DNA from: JBBQSF01 sp038214085
GTDB taxonomy: Bacteria > Bacteroidota > Bacteroidia > Bacteroidales > CG2-30-32-10
DNA length: 22,091 nt
NCBI GenBank assembly: GCA_038214085.1
Contig: JBBQSF010000043.1
Coordinates: 1-22,091, forward strand
Direction of reading: 5' to 3'
Shown: positions 5,634 to 14,053 of the stretch, piece after piece
Layout of the letters: the number at the start of each line of letters is the position of its first letter
How positions within the stretch are numbered: the stretch's first letter is position 1
The notes under the pieces: model-generated
Seen by the model: only the letters and a program-made list of their open reading frames with translations
Told to the model about the DNA's origin: nothing
Database searches by the model: none
Position numbers and translations under genes: made by a program

Positions 5634-6632
5634 ATGAAAAGTCCATTAACTGGTAAAGAGATGAGCCTTCAAAAGGAATGGCGAACCATGAGTTTTCGCA
5701 AGGAAGAATTTCGTGTACTTTTTCATTCATATAAATGCAAGGACACTGGTGAACAATTTGAAGATGATTTATTCGCACAGTTAAACTATAACCAATTGGT
5801 AAACCAGTATCGCGAAAAACATACAATACCTTTTCCAGAACAAATTATTTCCACAAGGGAAAAATATGGATCATCAGCCATTAAAATGTCGATGGTGCTT
5901 GGATTCGGACCCAACAGCTACCGTCAATATGAAAGCGGTGAAGTTCCGAGCCAATCGAATGCCCGATTGATCCAACTTGCCGACGATCCGCATGAATTTA
6001 GGAAATTAGTGAATTTATGCAATACAATTGAGTTAAAAGTAAAAGATAAAATATTTCATAAAATCGATGTATTACTCGAAGAGCAAAAACATCACAAATT
6101 TGAGCTACAGTTAAAAAATTATTTTTTTGGCAATTGTTTGCCCAACAGATATACGGGATATAAGCATTCAAACTTCTCAAAGTTTACAGAAATGGTGGTG
6201 TTTTTTACCGAAAAGCTTCAGCCCTGGAAAACCAAGCTCAATAAATTGCTATTCTATGCAGATTTTATAATGCATAAGCAAACTGGATTTTCGATAAGCG
6301 GAGTTCAATACAGGGCAATTCCGATGGGGCCGGTTCCTAATAATTTTAATAGCATTTTTGAATACTTAGCTAATAATGATGCGGTTGAATTGATTTATAC
6401 AACCTTTGCCGATGGAGGCATAGGTGAACAATTCAATCCCAATCCAAATCGAAAGTTTAATGCATCGGTATTTACAGCAGAAGAATTATATGTTTTAGAG
6501 AATATCGGTAACCGTTTCAAAAGTGTTACTACCAATGAAATTATTAAAATTAGCCATAAGGAAAAAGCGTGGATTGAAAACAAAGATGAAAAAAAGATAA
6601 TTGATTATAATTATAGTTTTGACTTGAGATAA
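5634..6632 (+). CDS. Antitoxin: MqsA-like N-terminus, HTH and C-terminal SocA/Panacea domain
   Basis: This 332-aa protein has three parts. Residues 1-50 resemble the MqsA zinc-binding domain in spacing (MKSPLTGKE and YKCKDTGE), but three of the four zinc cysteines are replaced (S3, T6, T38; only C35 remains). Residues 66-120 form an XRE/MqsA-type helix-turn-helix (IPFPEQI, MSMVLGFGPNSYRQYESGE). Residues about 180-315 form a SocA-like Panacea (DUF4065) domain, with KLNKLLFYADF (201-211), the GVQYRAIPMGPVP loop (223-235) and the EIIKISHKEKAW helix (302-313). Panacea domains neutralise diverse toxins and the HTH should bind the operon's own promoter. The product probably both blocks the MqsR-like toxin and autoregulates. 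Translational coupling to the toxin is likely because the gap is only 4 nt and has no ribosome binding site. Confidence 0.85.
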   Translation: MKSPLTGKEMSLQKEWRTMSFRKEEFRVLFHSYKCKDTGEQFEDDLFAQLNYNQLVNQYREKHTIPFPEQIISTREKYGSSAIKMSMVLGFGPNSYRQYESGEVPSQSNARLIQLADDPHEFRKLVNLCNTIELKVKDKIFHKIDVLLEEQKHHKFELQLKNYFFGNCLPNRYTGYKHSNFSKFTEMVVFFTEKLQPWKTKLNKLLFYADFIMHKQTGFSISGVQYRAIPMGPVPNNFNSIFEYLANNDAVELIYTTFADGGIGEQFNPNPNRKFNASVFTAEELYVLENIGNRFKSVTTNEIIKISHKEKAWIENKDEKKIIDYNYSFDLR

Positions 6633-6789
6633 ATTCTGGTTTTCTTTTTCACATGTTTGAATAAGCTTAAAAAATTATAATACTATTTGCGAATAGCTCG
6701 TTATTAAATTAACAACTTGAATTATTAATATCCTCACATTAATAATACTGTTCTTTAGTAATTGTTTTGATATTGATATTTAATAAAAA

Positions 6790-6811
6790 AAGCCCTGTTT
6801 TCACAGAGCTT
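6790..6811 (-). terminator. Intrinsic terminator of the dnaX operon
   Basis: On the minus strand, AAGC-T-CTGT pairs with ACAG-G-GCTT (arms 6803-6811 and 6790-6798, one mismatch, 4-nt loop), followed by a run of seven T, 22 nt after the stop codon of the M16 peptidase gene. Confidence 0.75.
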
Positions 6812-6833
6812 CTTTATATTTTAATTATAAATA

Positions 6834-9752
6834 TTAATATCCGAAAACTTCTTCAAGTGTAAGGTATTTGATTTTCCCATAAGTCTTTAGGAGTTTAAAG
6901 TCCAGAAGTTTTTTGTCGCCCATAACCAGAATTGTATGTGGTTTGTCCTTGATGTTTTTATCAGCAAATGCTTTTACATCGGCATAAGTTAATTTTGGAA
7001 GTTGTTCAAATACATCTTTACGAATGTCGTAATCAAGACCGAGTTTTTGATCGGCTTCGTAATTCGACAGCACGTCTGCCTTTGTAATACGATCGGTACG
7101 CATTTTTGTGATCAGCGAACTTTTTGCAAGTTCGAATGATTTTTCTGATTCAGGCATGTTGTTCATCAAGTCGAGCAAACCTTTGAGTGCATCATCCATT
7201 TTGTCGGTTTGTGTTGCAATGTATGAAAGGCTGTAATACGACTTGTCTTTAAACTGAGGTTGTTGCCAGAATGAAAGTGCTGTATATGCCAGGGCTTTTG
7301 CTTCTCTGAGTTCCTGAAATACCAGCGAGTTCATGCTTCCGCCAAAATATTCGTTAAACAATGTTGAAATTGCTTCTGAATTTTTATCATACAATGGCCC
7401 TTTGTTGAGCATGAGAATTTCAGCTTGTTTCATACTAAATTCGACTTGAAATACCTGAGTCTTAAGTGTAGGCTGCTGAGCAAATTTAAGTGATGCAGGA
7501 ACAGGTTTTAAAGCTGCAGGTGTAGTATGATTTTTGTTTAACGATGTTGTAAGTGCTTCTTGACTAAGCGGTCCATAATATAATATATGATGTTCGTACG
7601 AATTAAGATCTTTTACAAAAGCAATTACATCTTCAGGCTTTAACGCTTTAAGTTCTGTTTCTGAATACCTGTATTTCATAGGGGAATCTGGACCATAAAC
7701 GCCGTAGCTGACCAGTGCACTCAAAATATTCTGTTTATTGAGTTTGGCATCTTTACGTTTTTTAAGGATATCGCTAACCAGATTGTCAAGTGCTTTTTGA
7801 TCTGCTTTAAGGTCAGACATAACGCTTTCGAGTAATACAAGCGCTGCATCCATGTTTTCACTCAATCCAGAAAGTGTAATAAAGGTTTCATCATCGGTAT
7901 TCATAAATTTGTATGTACAGCCAATTTTATAAAATTCCTGTTTGATCTGTTCTGGAGTGTATTTTGAAGTTCCTAGATAATCAAGATATTTTAATGCAAC
8001 AGAAGTCATTTTAGATGCATTGTTTCCCATTTTAATTACATACTCGAGTTCAAATGTAGTGTTTTCAGTGTTTTCTTTATACAGCACCTGAATATTGTTC
8101 TTTATGTTGAACTTCATAATATCTTTTGCATAATCGATATAAACAGGTTCAATTTCGGAAACTTTATTTGCTTCAATTTTCTTGAGAAAATCAGAAGACT
8201 CATCTCTGTTAATTTTGAGAGCTGTGATTTTAGGTTTTTTTACCTTTTCGATACTTTTATCAACACCCGTTTTTTTATAAACGATTACATAGTTTTTATC
8301 GGTAAAATTTTTAGTGGCAAAATCCATAATCTCCTGTTTTGTGATTTTTGCCAAACGGTCGAACTTTGAAACTTCATCGCTCCAAGGAGTGCCGAGTACA
8401 AAAGAGCTTACAAAAGCCATAGCTCTTGAATTATTGTCTTCATAACTCTTTATTTCCTGAAGTTTCAGGTCGTTGATAATAGCTGCAATTAACCAATCAG
8501 GAAATTCTCCTTTTTTAATAAGCTCAATCTGACCGAGTAGCAGGTCTTTTAATTCATCAAGTGTTTGTCCTTCTTTTGGTTTTGCAGTCAGCATTTCGGC
8601 TGAATAATCTTTCATAATCATTGGTGAAGATGTAGCACTGAGTACTTTCTGTGCCTGCACTAGATTCAGATCAATAAGACCTGCAGTACTATTCGACAGA
8701 ATCATATCCACGAGTGTTAACAAATCAGCATCATTAGAGTTGGCTCCCTCAAAGCGGAAAGCAATATTTAAACTTTCTGCATCAGGTCCAATCACGTCCT
8801 TAACAACAGGAGCTATAATGGGTTTTTCTTGAACATAAGTAAAAGGAGGTACAACACTTGAATTAATTTTTCCAAAGGTTTCATCAATCATCTGAATAGT
8901 TTTGTCAGGGTCAAAATCACCAGAAAGGCATATAGCCATATTGTTCGGCACGTAATAACTTGCGAAAAATTCTTTGATTTTTTTCAGTGATGGATTTTTC
9001 AAATGCTCTTGTGTTCCAATAGTGGTTTGAGTTCCGTAAGGATGATTCAGGAAAAGTCCTGACAGCATTGCCTCATACACTTTACGTTGATCATTGGCAA
9101 GAGTCATGTTTTTTTCTTCGTAAACTGTTTCCAATTCGGTATGGAATAATCTTAATACTGGATTGGTGAATCTGTCACTTTCAATGGTGAGCCAGTTTTC
9201 AAGTTCGTTCGAAGGAATGTCATTAACAAAAACAGTCATTTCGTTCGAGGTGAATGCGTTTGTACCATCGGCACCAATAATTCCCACAAGTTTATCATAT
9301 TCATTAGGAATTGCATATTTAGAAGCTAAGGTGGAAACACTATCAATTACATGGTATAAATAAGTACGTTTTAGTGTATCTTTTGTAACGCGATAGACTT
9401 CAAAAAGGCTGTCAATTTTATCAAGTAAAGGTTTTTCTTTTGCATAATCATTTGTGCCAAAACTTTTTGTTCCTTTAAACATGAGGTGTTCGAAATAATG
9501 AGCAAGGCCGGTAGCATCAGATGGATCGTTTTTACTACCCGCTTTAGTTGCAACATAGGTTTGAATGCGCGGAGCATCCTTGTACACTGTCATATAAACA
9601 GTTAACCCGTTATCAAGTGTGTAAATCCTGGCTTTCAGAGGATCGCCCGGAACTGTTTTGTAAGTGTAGGTTTTCTGAGCCGAAGCACAAAGTACTACAA
9701 AAACAGCAAAAAATGCTGTAAGCATCAATCGGAATCTGTGGATTTTTTTCAT
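6834..9752 (-). CDS. M16-family zinc metallopeptidase (insulinase/pitrilysin type)
   Basis: This 972-aa protein has a signal peptide (hydrophobic 11-24, cleavage near A25) and is probably periplasmic. The inverted zinc motif HYFEH lies at 85-89, within GLAHYFEHLMFKGT. The third ligand is expected in the ELETVYEEKNM segment (206-216), separated by an insertion of about 55 residues (104-160) compared with the shortest family members. The second half (about 540-972) is the usual inactive repeat, without HxxEH, but it keeps the NEYFGGSMNS and REAKALAY segments that help shape the substrate chamber. Full-length, single-chain M16 enzymes of this size degrade oligopeptides. It is the last gene of a likely operon after dnaX and a small secreted protein (22-nt gap) and is followed by a terminator. 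The substrate is unknown. Confidence 0.93.
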   Translation of the reverse strand: MKKIHRFRLMLTAFFAVFVVLCASAQKTYTYKTVPGDPLKARIYTLDNGLTVYMTVYKDAPRIQTYVATKAGSKNDPSDATGLAHYFEHLMFKGTKSFGTNDYAKEKPLLDKIDSLFEVYRVTKDTLKRTYLYHVIDSVSTLASKYAIPNEYDKLVGIIGADGTNAFTSNEMTVFVNDIPSNELENWLTIESDRFTNPVLRLFHTELETVYEEKNMTLANDQRKVYEAMLSGLFLNHPYGTQTTIGTQEHLKNPSLKKIKEFFASYYVPNNMAICLSGDFDPDKTIQMIDETFGKINSSVVPPFTYVQEKPIIAPVVKDVIGPDAESLNIAFRFEGANSNDADLLTLVDMILSNSTAGLIDLNLVQAQKVLSATSSPMIMKDYSAEMLTAKPKEGQTLDELKDLLLGQIELIKKGEFPDWLIAAIINDLKLQEIKSYEDNNSRAMAFVSSFVLGTPWSDEVSKFDRLAKITKQEIMDFATKNFTDKNYVIVYKKTGVDKSIEKVKKPKITALKINRDESSDFLKKIEANKVSEIEPVYIDYAKDIMKFNIKNNIQVLYKENTENTTFELEYVIKMGNNASKMTSVALKYLDYLGTSKYTPEQIKQEFYKIGCTYKFMNTDDETFITLSGLSENMDAALVLLESVMSDLKADQKALDNLVSDILKKRKDAKLNKQNILSALVSYGVYGPDSPMKYRYSETELKALKPEDVIAFVKDLNSYEHHILYYGPLSQEALTTSLNKNHTTPAALKPVPASLKFAQQPTLKTQVFQVEFSMKQAEILMLNKGPLYDKNSEAISTLFNEYFGGSMNSLVFQELREAKALAYTALSFWQQPQFKDKSYYSLSYIATQTDKMDDALKGLLDLMNNMPESEKSFELAKSSLITKMRTDRITKADVLSNYEADQKLGLDYDIRKDVFEQLPKLTYADVKAFADKNIKDKPHTILVMGDKKLLDFKLLKTYGKIKYLTLEEVFGY

Positions 9753-9774
9753 TTTATATTATCTGGTTTGGTTG

Positions 9775-10146
9775 TTATTTTATTAATAGAAATCTTCCTG
9801 AAAAAGAGCATAAATAATCTAGATTGTTTTTGCAATTAACGATAATTGAAATAACATCGGTGTTTCGTTTAAACATCAATGAACACGAATCTTCAGTAAG
9901 TGCATACGTTGCAATATCCTTTGAATTAAACGATAAAGATCCTGTTAGTGATTTGATTCCGCAATCGGAGGTTTTTTTACTGAGCGAAAAAGAGTATGTT
10001 GAGTCACTTAAGGATTGCGTAAGAACGAGTGTGCCTTCGGAATATGAATCCCCCGCAATTTTGTATGTTCCCGCTATGCTTTGAGATTTCAAAGCAGAGC
10101 TTATCAAAACTAAAAAAGCAGAAATAATAAAAGCAGTTTTTCTCAT
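9775..10146 (-). CDS. Small secreted Cys-containing protein (hypothetical)
   Basis: This 123-aa protein has a clear signal peptide (residues 1-22, ending LKSQS). The mature part looks like a compact beta-sandwich or barrel: the order GTYKI, TLVLTQ, TYSFSLSK, DCGIKSLTG, CSLMFK, ISIIVNC and CSFSGRFLL suggests seven or eight strands. Cysteines at 62, 87, 104 and 112 could form two disulfides. The arrangement is reminiscent of small secreted inhibitor-like proteins, but I cannot name a family. It sits 12 nt after the dnaX stop and 22 nt before the M16 peptidase start, so it is very probably cotranscribed with both. A partner or inhibitor role for the peptidase is conceivable but unsupported by motif. 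Confidence 0.7.
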   Translation of the reverse strand: MRKTAFIISAFLVLISSALKSQSIAGTYKIAGDSYSEGTLVLTQSLSDSTYSFSLSKKTSDCGIKSLTGSLSFNSKDIATYALTEDSCSLMFKRNTDVISIIVNCKNNLDYLCSFSGRFLLIK

Positions 10147-10158
10147 TATTATAATTTA

Positions 10159-11916
10159 TTAAAAATCCAGTTCCAGGTCGAATTTATCTTTAAACTTTTG
10201 CAAATCGGGATTATCGGAAGCCATTTTATTGAATTTTTCAGTTGCAGTAAATGGTTTGGCCTCAACTTTCGATACTTCCATGTGTGTAGTTAAAGAAATT
10301 TTATTGTTGTTCAGCTCTTTTCGGAGAAACTCCATTAAATCTGTTTTAGTTTCAAGCAGGTCGCTATCTGCAATGGGATTGTCCACCAAAAGATCGAGCG
10401 CCCAATTCTCCTTTATTTCAGGGAATCTTACTTTTATAACACTTGCACTTTCGGGTTTTGTCTTAACAATTTGTTCATAGAATTTTGTCCAGGCTTCATT
10501 AAGTTTTTCAGAATCAAACTCATCTTCTGATGTTCCATAACCAGCATTGCTTTCGCTCATCAATTGTGCGTTATTGGCCTCATTGAGCTGTTCTTTTATT
10601 GATAGTGTTTTTGCAACTACATTCGGTTTTATTGATGTTCTGACCTCCGGAGATGGATCTTCAACTTTATGGGCTAAGGGTTCTGTTTTCTCAACAGTGA
10701 CAGGAACTGCAGGAGTAATCTTTTCTTGCTGAGGAGCTATTGGTTTTTCTGTTTTGTTAGAAAAATCAACTGCAACGGAAGGTTTGGGCATTTCTACTGC
10801 TGCAATATAACTTCCTGTCTCAACAGGAGAATTGCACATTTGCAATAATGTTAATTCGAGCAGTAACCGTTTGTTGGTCGCAATTTTATAATTCAGGTCG
10901 CATTTTGAACCTAACTCCAGTGCTTTCATCAAAAATGGAAGTGAACAAAGCTGAGCCTGTTCTTTGTATTTTTCACGGATGTTATCACTTGTTTCTATCA
11001 GTTTAAGTGTTATGGTATCTCTGGAAACAAGCAAATTTCTGAGGTGTTCGCCAAGTCCTGTAATAAAATGATGTCCGTCGAATCCGTTCTCTATCACTTC
11101 ATTGGCAAGCATTAAAATACTGGATGTGTTATTAGAAAGCAGCGATTCTACTGCTTTAAAATAATAATCGTAATCAAGAACATTCAGATTTTGGAGAACC
11201 GACTGGTATGTTATACCATCGTCGCCAGAAAAACTAACAAGTTGGTCGAACATGGATAGAGCATCTCGCAAAGCACCGTCGGCTTTTTGCGCAATAATAT
11301 GCAAAGCATCGGTTTCAGCTTTTACTTTTTCGTTTTTAGCAACATATGCAAGATGTTTGGCAATATCATCAATAGTAATTCTGTTAAAATCAAAAACCTG
11401 ACATCGGGAAAGGATAGTAGGAATTATTTTGTGTTTCTCTGTCGTAGCAAGAATAAATTTAGCATAAGCTGGAGGTTCTTCTAATGTTTTCAGAAACGCA
11501 TTAAAAGCCGCTTGCGATAGCATGTGAACTTCATCAATGATATAAATCTTATATTGTCCGATTTGAGGCGGGATACGAACTTGATCCACCAGTGTACGGA
11601 TATCATCAACGGAATTGTTTGAGGCAGCATCAAGCTCAAAAACATTAAAGGAATTGGATTCGCTGAACGAAAGACAAGGGCCGCATTTACCACAGGCTTC
11701 AATGGTTTGCGATAGATTTTCGCAATTAATCGTTTTTGCAAAAATACGTGCACAAGTGGTTTTTCCAACTCCTCGGGGGCCGCAAAACAAATATGCTTGT
11801 GCAAGATGATTTGTTTTTATGGCGTTTTTAAGAGTTGATGTAATAGCATTTTGCCCGACAACTGTATCAAATGTAGCCGGCCTGTACTTTCGGGCAGAAA
11901 CAACAAAATTTTCCAT
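10159..11916 (-). CDS. dnaX: DNA polymerase III subunit gamma/tau
   Basis: This is the clamp-loader ATPase that loads the beta sliding clamp in the replisome (585 aa). The AAA+ domain shows Walker A GPRGVGKT (46-53), a zinc module with C65, C75, C78 and C81, Walker B IIDEVH (126-131) and the SRC motif (170-172). Domain III follows to about 360, then a linker rich in Pro, Glu and Val (about 370-445), and a C-terminal domain (about 455-585) with the polymerase-binding character of tau. The start is ATG 11916 (MENFVVSARKYRP), as in other Bacteroidota; the TTG at 11928 in the same frame is less likely. I saw no obvious slippery A-run frameshift signal for a separate gamma form, though I did not examine this exhaustively. 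It is first in a likely operon with the small secreted protein and the M16 peptidase. Confidence 0.97.
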   Translation of the reverse strand: MENFVVSARKYRPATFDTVVGQNAITSTLKNAIKTNHLAQAYLFCGPRGVGKTTCARIFAKTINCENLSQTIEACGKCGPCLSFSESNSFNVFELDAASNNSVDDIRTLVDQVRIPPQIGQYKIYIIDEVHMLSQAAFNAFLKTLEEPPAYAKFILATTEKHKIIPTILSRCQVFDFNRITIDDIAKHLAYVAKNEKVKAETDALHIIAQKADGALRDALSMFDQLVSFSGDDGITYQSVLQNLNVLDYDYYFKAVESLLSNNTSSILMLANEVIENGFDGHHFITGLGEHLRNLLVSRDTITLKLIETSDNIREKYKEQAQLCSLPFLMKALELGSKCDLNYKIATNKRLLLELTLLQMCNSPVETGSYIAAVEMPKPSVAVDFSNKTEKPIAPQQEKITPAVPVTVEKTEPLAHKVEDPSPEVRTSIKPNVVAKTLSIKEQLNEANNAQLMSESNAGYGTSEDEFDSEKLNEAWTKFYEQIVKTKPESASVIKVRFPEIKENWALDLLVDNPIADSDLLETKTDLMEFLRKELNNNKISLTTHMEVSKVEAKPFTATEKFNKMASDNPDLQKFKDKFDLELDF

Positions 11917-11936
11917 TTCGAAGATCAAGGTTTTTA

Positions 11937-11964
11937 CAAAAATACATTTTTACCCGATACTCAA
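11937..11964 (-). promoter_or_regulatory. Promoter of the dnaX operon
   Basis: On the minus strand a TTG (11962-11964) is followed after 17 nt by TATTTTTG (11937-11944), matching TAnnTTTG, 20 nt before the ATG at 11916. Confidence 0.5.
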
Positions 11965-12065
11965 TTAAAAGAATTGTTAAAGTTTTATAAACAAAGGGTA
12001 ACTTCCTACGATTACTCGGTGAACTGAAATTTTCAGAATTTTTCTGTTGGTATAATTTATTTCAA

Positions 12066-12073
12066 TAAATTTG
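12066..12073 (+). promoter_or_regulatory. -7 promoter box of the Dabb operon
   Basis: TAAATTTG matches TAnnTTTG and ends 21 nt before ATG 12095. A TTG at 12047-12049 is a possible -33 element with a short 16-nt spacer. The box overlaps the TTG at 12071, which argues against that codon as a start. Confidence 0.5.
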
Positions 12074-12094
12074 GCTTCATCAAATACAAAAAAA

Positions 12095-12397
12095 ATGATA
12101 AAACATATAGTTTTATGGACATTTAAGGATGATTCCTCAGAAAGCGCAAAGCAAGACAATATAAACACTATTGAGCGAAAAATATGGGAATTAAAGAATA
12201 AAATACCCGGAATTCTTAAACTGGAAACCGGAAAAAATGTAACTCTTTCTGCGGAAGCATACGATCTGGCTTTGTATTGCGAATTTGAGAACCTTACAGA
12301 CCTCGAAATATATCAGAAACATCCGGCACATCTTGCACTTGTTGAATTGCTAAAAAATGTAAGAGATAAAAGAGCATTTATTGATTATGAAGTATAA
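12095..12397 (+). CDS. Dabb (stress-responsive A/B barrel) domain protein
   Basis: This 100-aa protein is a complete single Dabb domain, a dimeric ferredoxin-like alpha/beta barrel. Diagnostic segments are MIKHIVLWTFKD (1-12), KIPGILKLETGKN (36-48), AYDLALYCEFENLTDLEIYQKHPAHL (55-80) and the terminal RAFIDYE (93-99). The family includes plant stress proteins and polyketide cyclases; many bacterial members have no assigned substrate, so no reaction is proposed here. It is cytoplasmic, with no signal peptide. ATG 12095 is chosen over TTG 12071, which lies in the -7 box. The 3' end overlaps the start of the serine hydrolase gene by 11 nt, implying cotranscription and coupled translation. Confidence 0.9.
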   Translation: MIKHIVLWTFKDDSSESAKQDNINTIERKIWELKNKIPGILKLETGKNVTLSAEAYDLALYCEFENLTDLEIYQKHPAHLALVELLKNVRDKRAFIDYEV

Positions 12398-13475
12398 AAT
12401 TCTCTTTGTTTTTTGTTTTCTGTGGTTAAGTTCGAATCTAAGAGCTCAGTCAGAATTTCCTTTTGAAAAAATAAAAAATTATTCCTTTTCCTATTTATCC
12501 GACTCAGGGAATGTGGGAATTGCTATTGGCGCAATAACTCCTCAGGGAATTTTCAAATACTGTGCTGGCAATACAAACAAAAGTGGTAAAGAAACGGTTA
12601 CCAGCAAAACATTGTTTGAAATCGGTTCGATTACAAAAACATTTACCGGTTTATTGTACACTATTTTTGTGCAAAAAGGTTTTATTTCTCCAAATGATTT
12701 TATCGATAAATACTTGCCACGCAATGTAACTCTGCCCGAAAAAAGCAAAAACAAAATCAAACTCTGGTATCTGGTAACACATTCTTCTGGTTTCCCAAAA
12801 TTGCCATCCGATTTTTTTACCAAAGTCGATTTCAACATCAAAAATCCTTATATAAACTATGACTCCACTGATTTATACTACTATCTCTCTACTTTTATAG
12901 TTGGTAAAGCAGGGAAAAAAACCTCTTATTCAAATTTAGGGATAGGTCTTTTGGGGCAGATTCTCGCATCAATCAATCACACTTCTTACGAAAAATTAAT
13001 TACCGATTTTATTTGCAAGCCACTTATTTTAGAGAACACTTTTTTAACAATTCGCGACAGTGCTGATTATAAGAAATTGGCTAAAGGTTATAATTTAGGA
13101 AAAGAAGTTATAAACTGGGATTTTGATGTATTTGAAGGCGCTGGTGCAATAAAATCTAATTTGGATGATATGCTCACGTATTTATCAGAAAACATAAACC
13201 CGCAATCTTCCGATTCAATGAATACAGCTATCCGAAAATCACAAGTGCGCCTACTAAAATATTCCCATAGTAATGATATTGCTACATGCTGGTTTATAAA
13301 AAAATACAAACACAAAAGGCGTATTTTATGGCACGATGGCGGCACCGGAGGATTCAGGAGTTTTATCGGATTTGACCTTCAAACAAAATCAGGTATTGTA
13401 ATATTATCAAACAGCACGAATTCCGTGAGTGAATCAGGATTTTTAATTTTGCAGGAAATCTGTAACCTAAAGTAA
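12387..13475 (+). CDS. Secreted beta-lactamase-fold serine hydrolase (PF00144 type)
   Basis: This 362-aa protein has a signal peptide (1-20, ending LRA before QSEF), so it is probably periplasmic. It carries the three motifs of the class C/penicillin-binding family: S81-I-T-K84 (nucleophile Ser and general-base Lys), Y181-S-N183 and H316-D-G-G, the last replacing the KTG box as in many esterase and D-aminopeptidase relatives. An internal variable loop (about 115-180) precedes the YSN motif. Without KTG a true beta-lactamase is less likely than an esterase or peptidase, but the substrate cannot be read. ATG 12387 overlaps the Dabb gene by 11 nt; the in-frame TTG at 12381 is less likely. The membrane-protein gene follows 4 nt after its stop. 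Confidence 0.92.
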   Translation: MKYKILFVFCFLWLSSNLRAQSEFPFEKIKNYSFSYLSDSGNVGIAIGAITPQGIFKYCAGNTNKSGKETVTSKTLFEIGSITKTFTGLLYTIFVQKGFISPNDFIDKYLPRNVTLPEKSKNKIKLWYLVTHSSGFPKLPSDFFTKVDFNIKNPYINYDSTDLYYYLSTFIVGKAGKKTSYSNLGIGLLGQILASINHTSYEKLITDFICKPLILENTFLTIRDSADYKKLAKGYNLGKEVINWDFDVFEGAGAIKSNLDDMLTYLSENINPQSSDSMNTAIRKSQVRLLKYSHSNDIATCWFIKKYKHKRRILWHDGGTGGFRSFIGFDLQTKSGIVILSNSTNSVSESGFLILQEICNLK

Positions 13476-13479
13476 TTAT

Positions 13480-13932
13480 ATGTCAAAATTATCACAACAT
13501 TTTAAAAATGCGTTAAAAGGCGCCACAGTAATGGTTGGAGCTTCGCTTGTATTTTCGATTTTACTCAGTATTTTTCCGTTGATAGGAAGTATTATCGTTA
13601 GTGAATTTTCATTAAAATCAGTCCTTTCTCAAAATTTCGATTTGTTTTTACTCATTGCTGGAACGGGAATTCCTATTGGCATTATGGTGGGAATAATTAC
13701 TCCCGCCATCAAGCAAAAAAGATTGTTTTTTCTTACACTTACCGGTCTTATCGCTTATTGGTTGTTGATTATTATTATTCTTTTGTTTTCTACCGGATTT
13801 AAAATATCCACTTCAGATCTGGGTAATGTTTTTTTGCTTTCAATTTGGGCTATGCTGGCATATTCGGTTTTTGCCATTCCTGTTTTGGCTCTTGTTATTT
13901 TTCTTGTTGAAAGGTGGACACGGAAAAAATAG
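13480..13932 (+). CDS. Four-helix integral membrane protein (hypothetical)
   Basis: This 150-aa protein has four predicted transmembrane segments, at about 16-40, 54-75, 82-104 and 117-143, with short connecting loops and positively charged ends (KQKR at 78-81, RWTRKK at 145-150) that suggest both termini face the cytoplasm. I see no catalytic motif and do not recognise a family. It starts 4 nt after the serine hydrolase stop and is very probably the third gene of that operon, so it could assist or anchor the hydrolase; that is inference. No convincing terminator follows. Confidence 0.75.
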   Translation: MSKLSQHFKNALKGATVMVGASLVFSILLSIFPLIGSIIVSEFSLKSVLSQNFDLFLLIAGTGIPIGIMVGIITPAIKQKRLFFLTLTGLIAYWLLIIIILLFSTGFKISTSDLGNVFLLSIWAMLAYSVFAIPVLALVIFLVERWTRKK

Positions 13933-14028
13933 CAAAAATTCATCGAACTTTTTTTGCATATTATGTGGTTTAACAGGCTAGGTTGTATAATACTACATTG
14001 GAATAAGATTAAAAAATTTGTTTTTTTA

Positions 14029-14036
14029 TAAATTTG
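14029..14036 (+). promoter_or_regulatory. -7 promoter box of the M4 peptidase gene
   Basis: TAAATTTG matches TAnnTTTG and ends 17 nt before ATG 14054. It lies downstream of the in-frame TTG at 14018, which rules that codon out as the start for this promoter. Confidence 0.5.
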
Positions 14037-14053
14037 CTATAAATAATTTTACC

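Noticed and set aside
6721..6746. AT-only hairpin (ATTATTAA against TTAATAAT) downstream of the antitoxin gene
   Set aside because: It contains no G-C pairs in the stem and no T-run, and is expected by chance in such AT-rich DNA.
12024..12036. Palindrome CTGAAATTTTCAG upstream of the Dabb promoter as an operator
   Set aside because: It is a single short AT-rich palindrome with no second copy or regulator gene nearby.
13932..13957. Weak A/T stem (GCAAAAA against TTTTTGC) after the membrane-protein gene, considered as a terminator
   Set aside because: It has only two G-C pairs and a long loop, so it is too weak to call.
14018..14053. TTG start extending the M4 peptidase by 12 residues
   Set aside because: It is upstream of the -7 box, and the signal peptide starts at ATG 14054.
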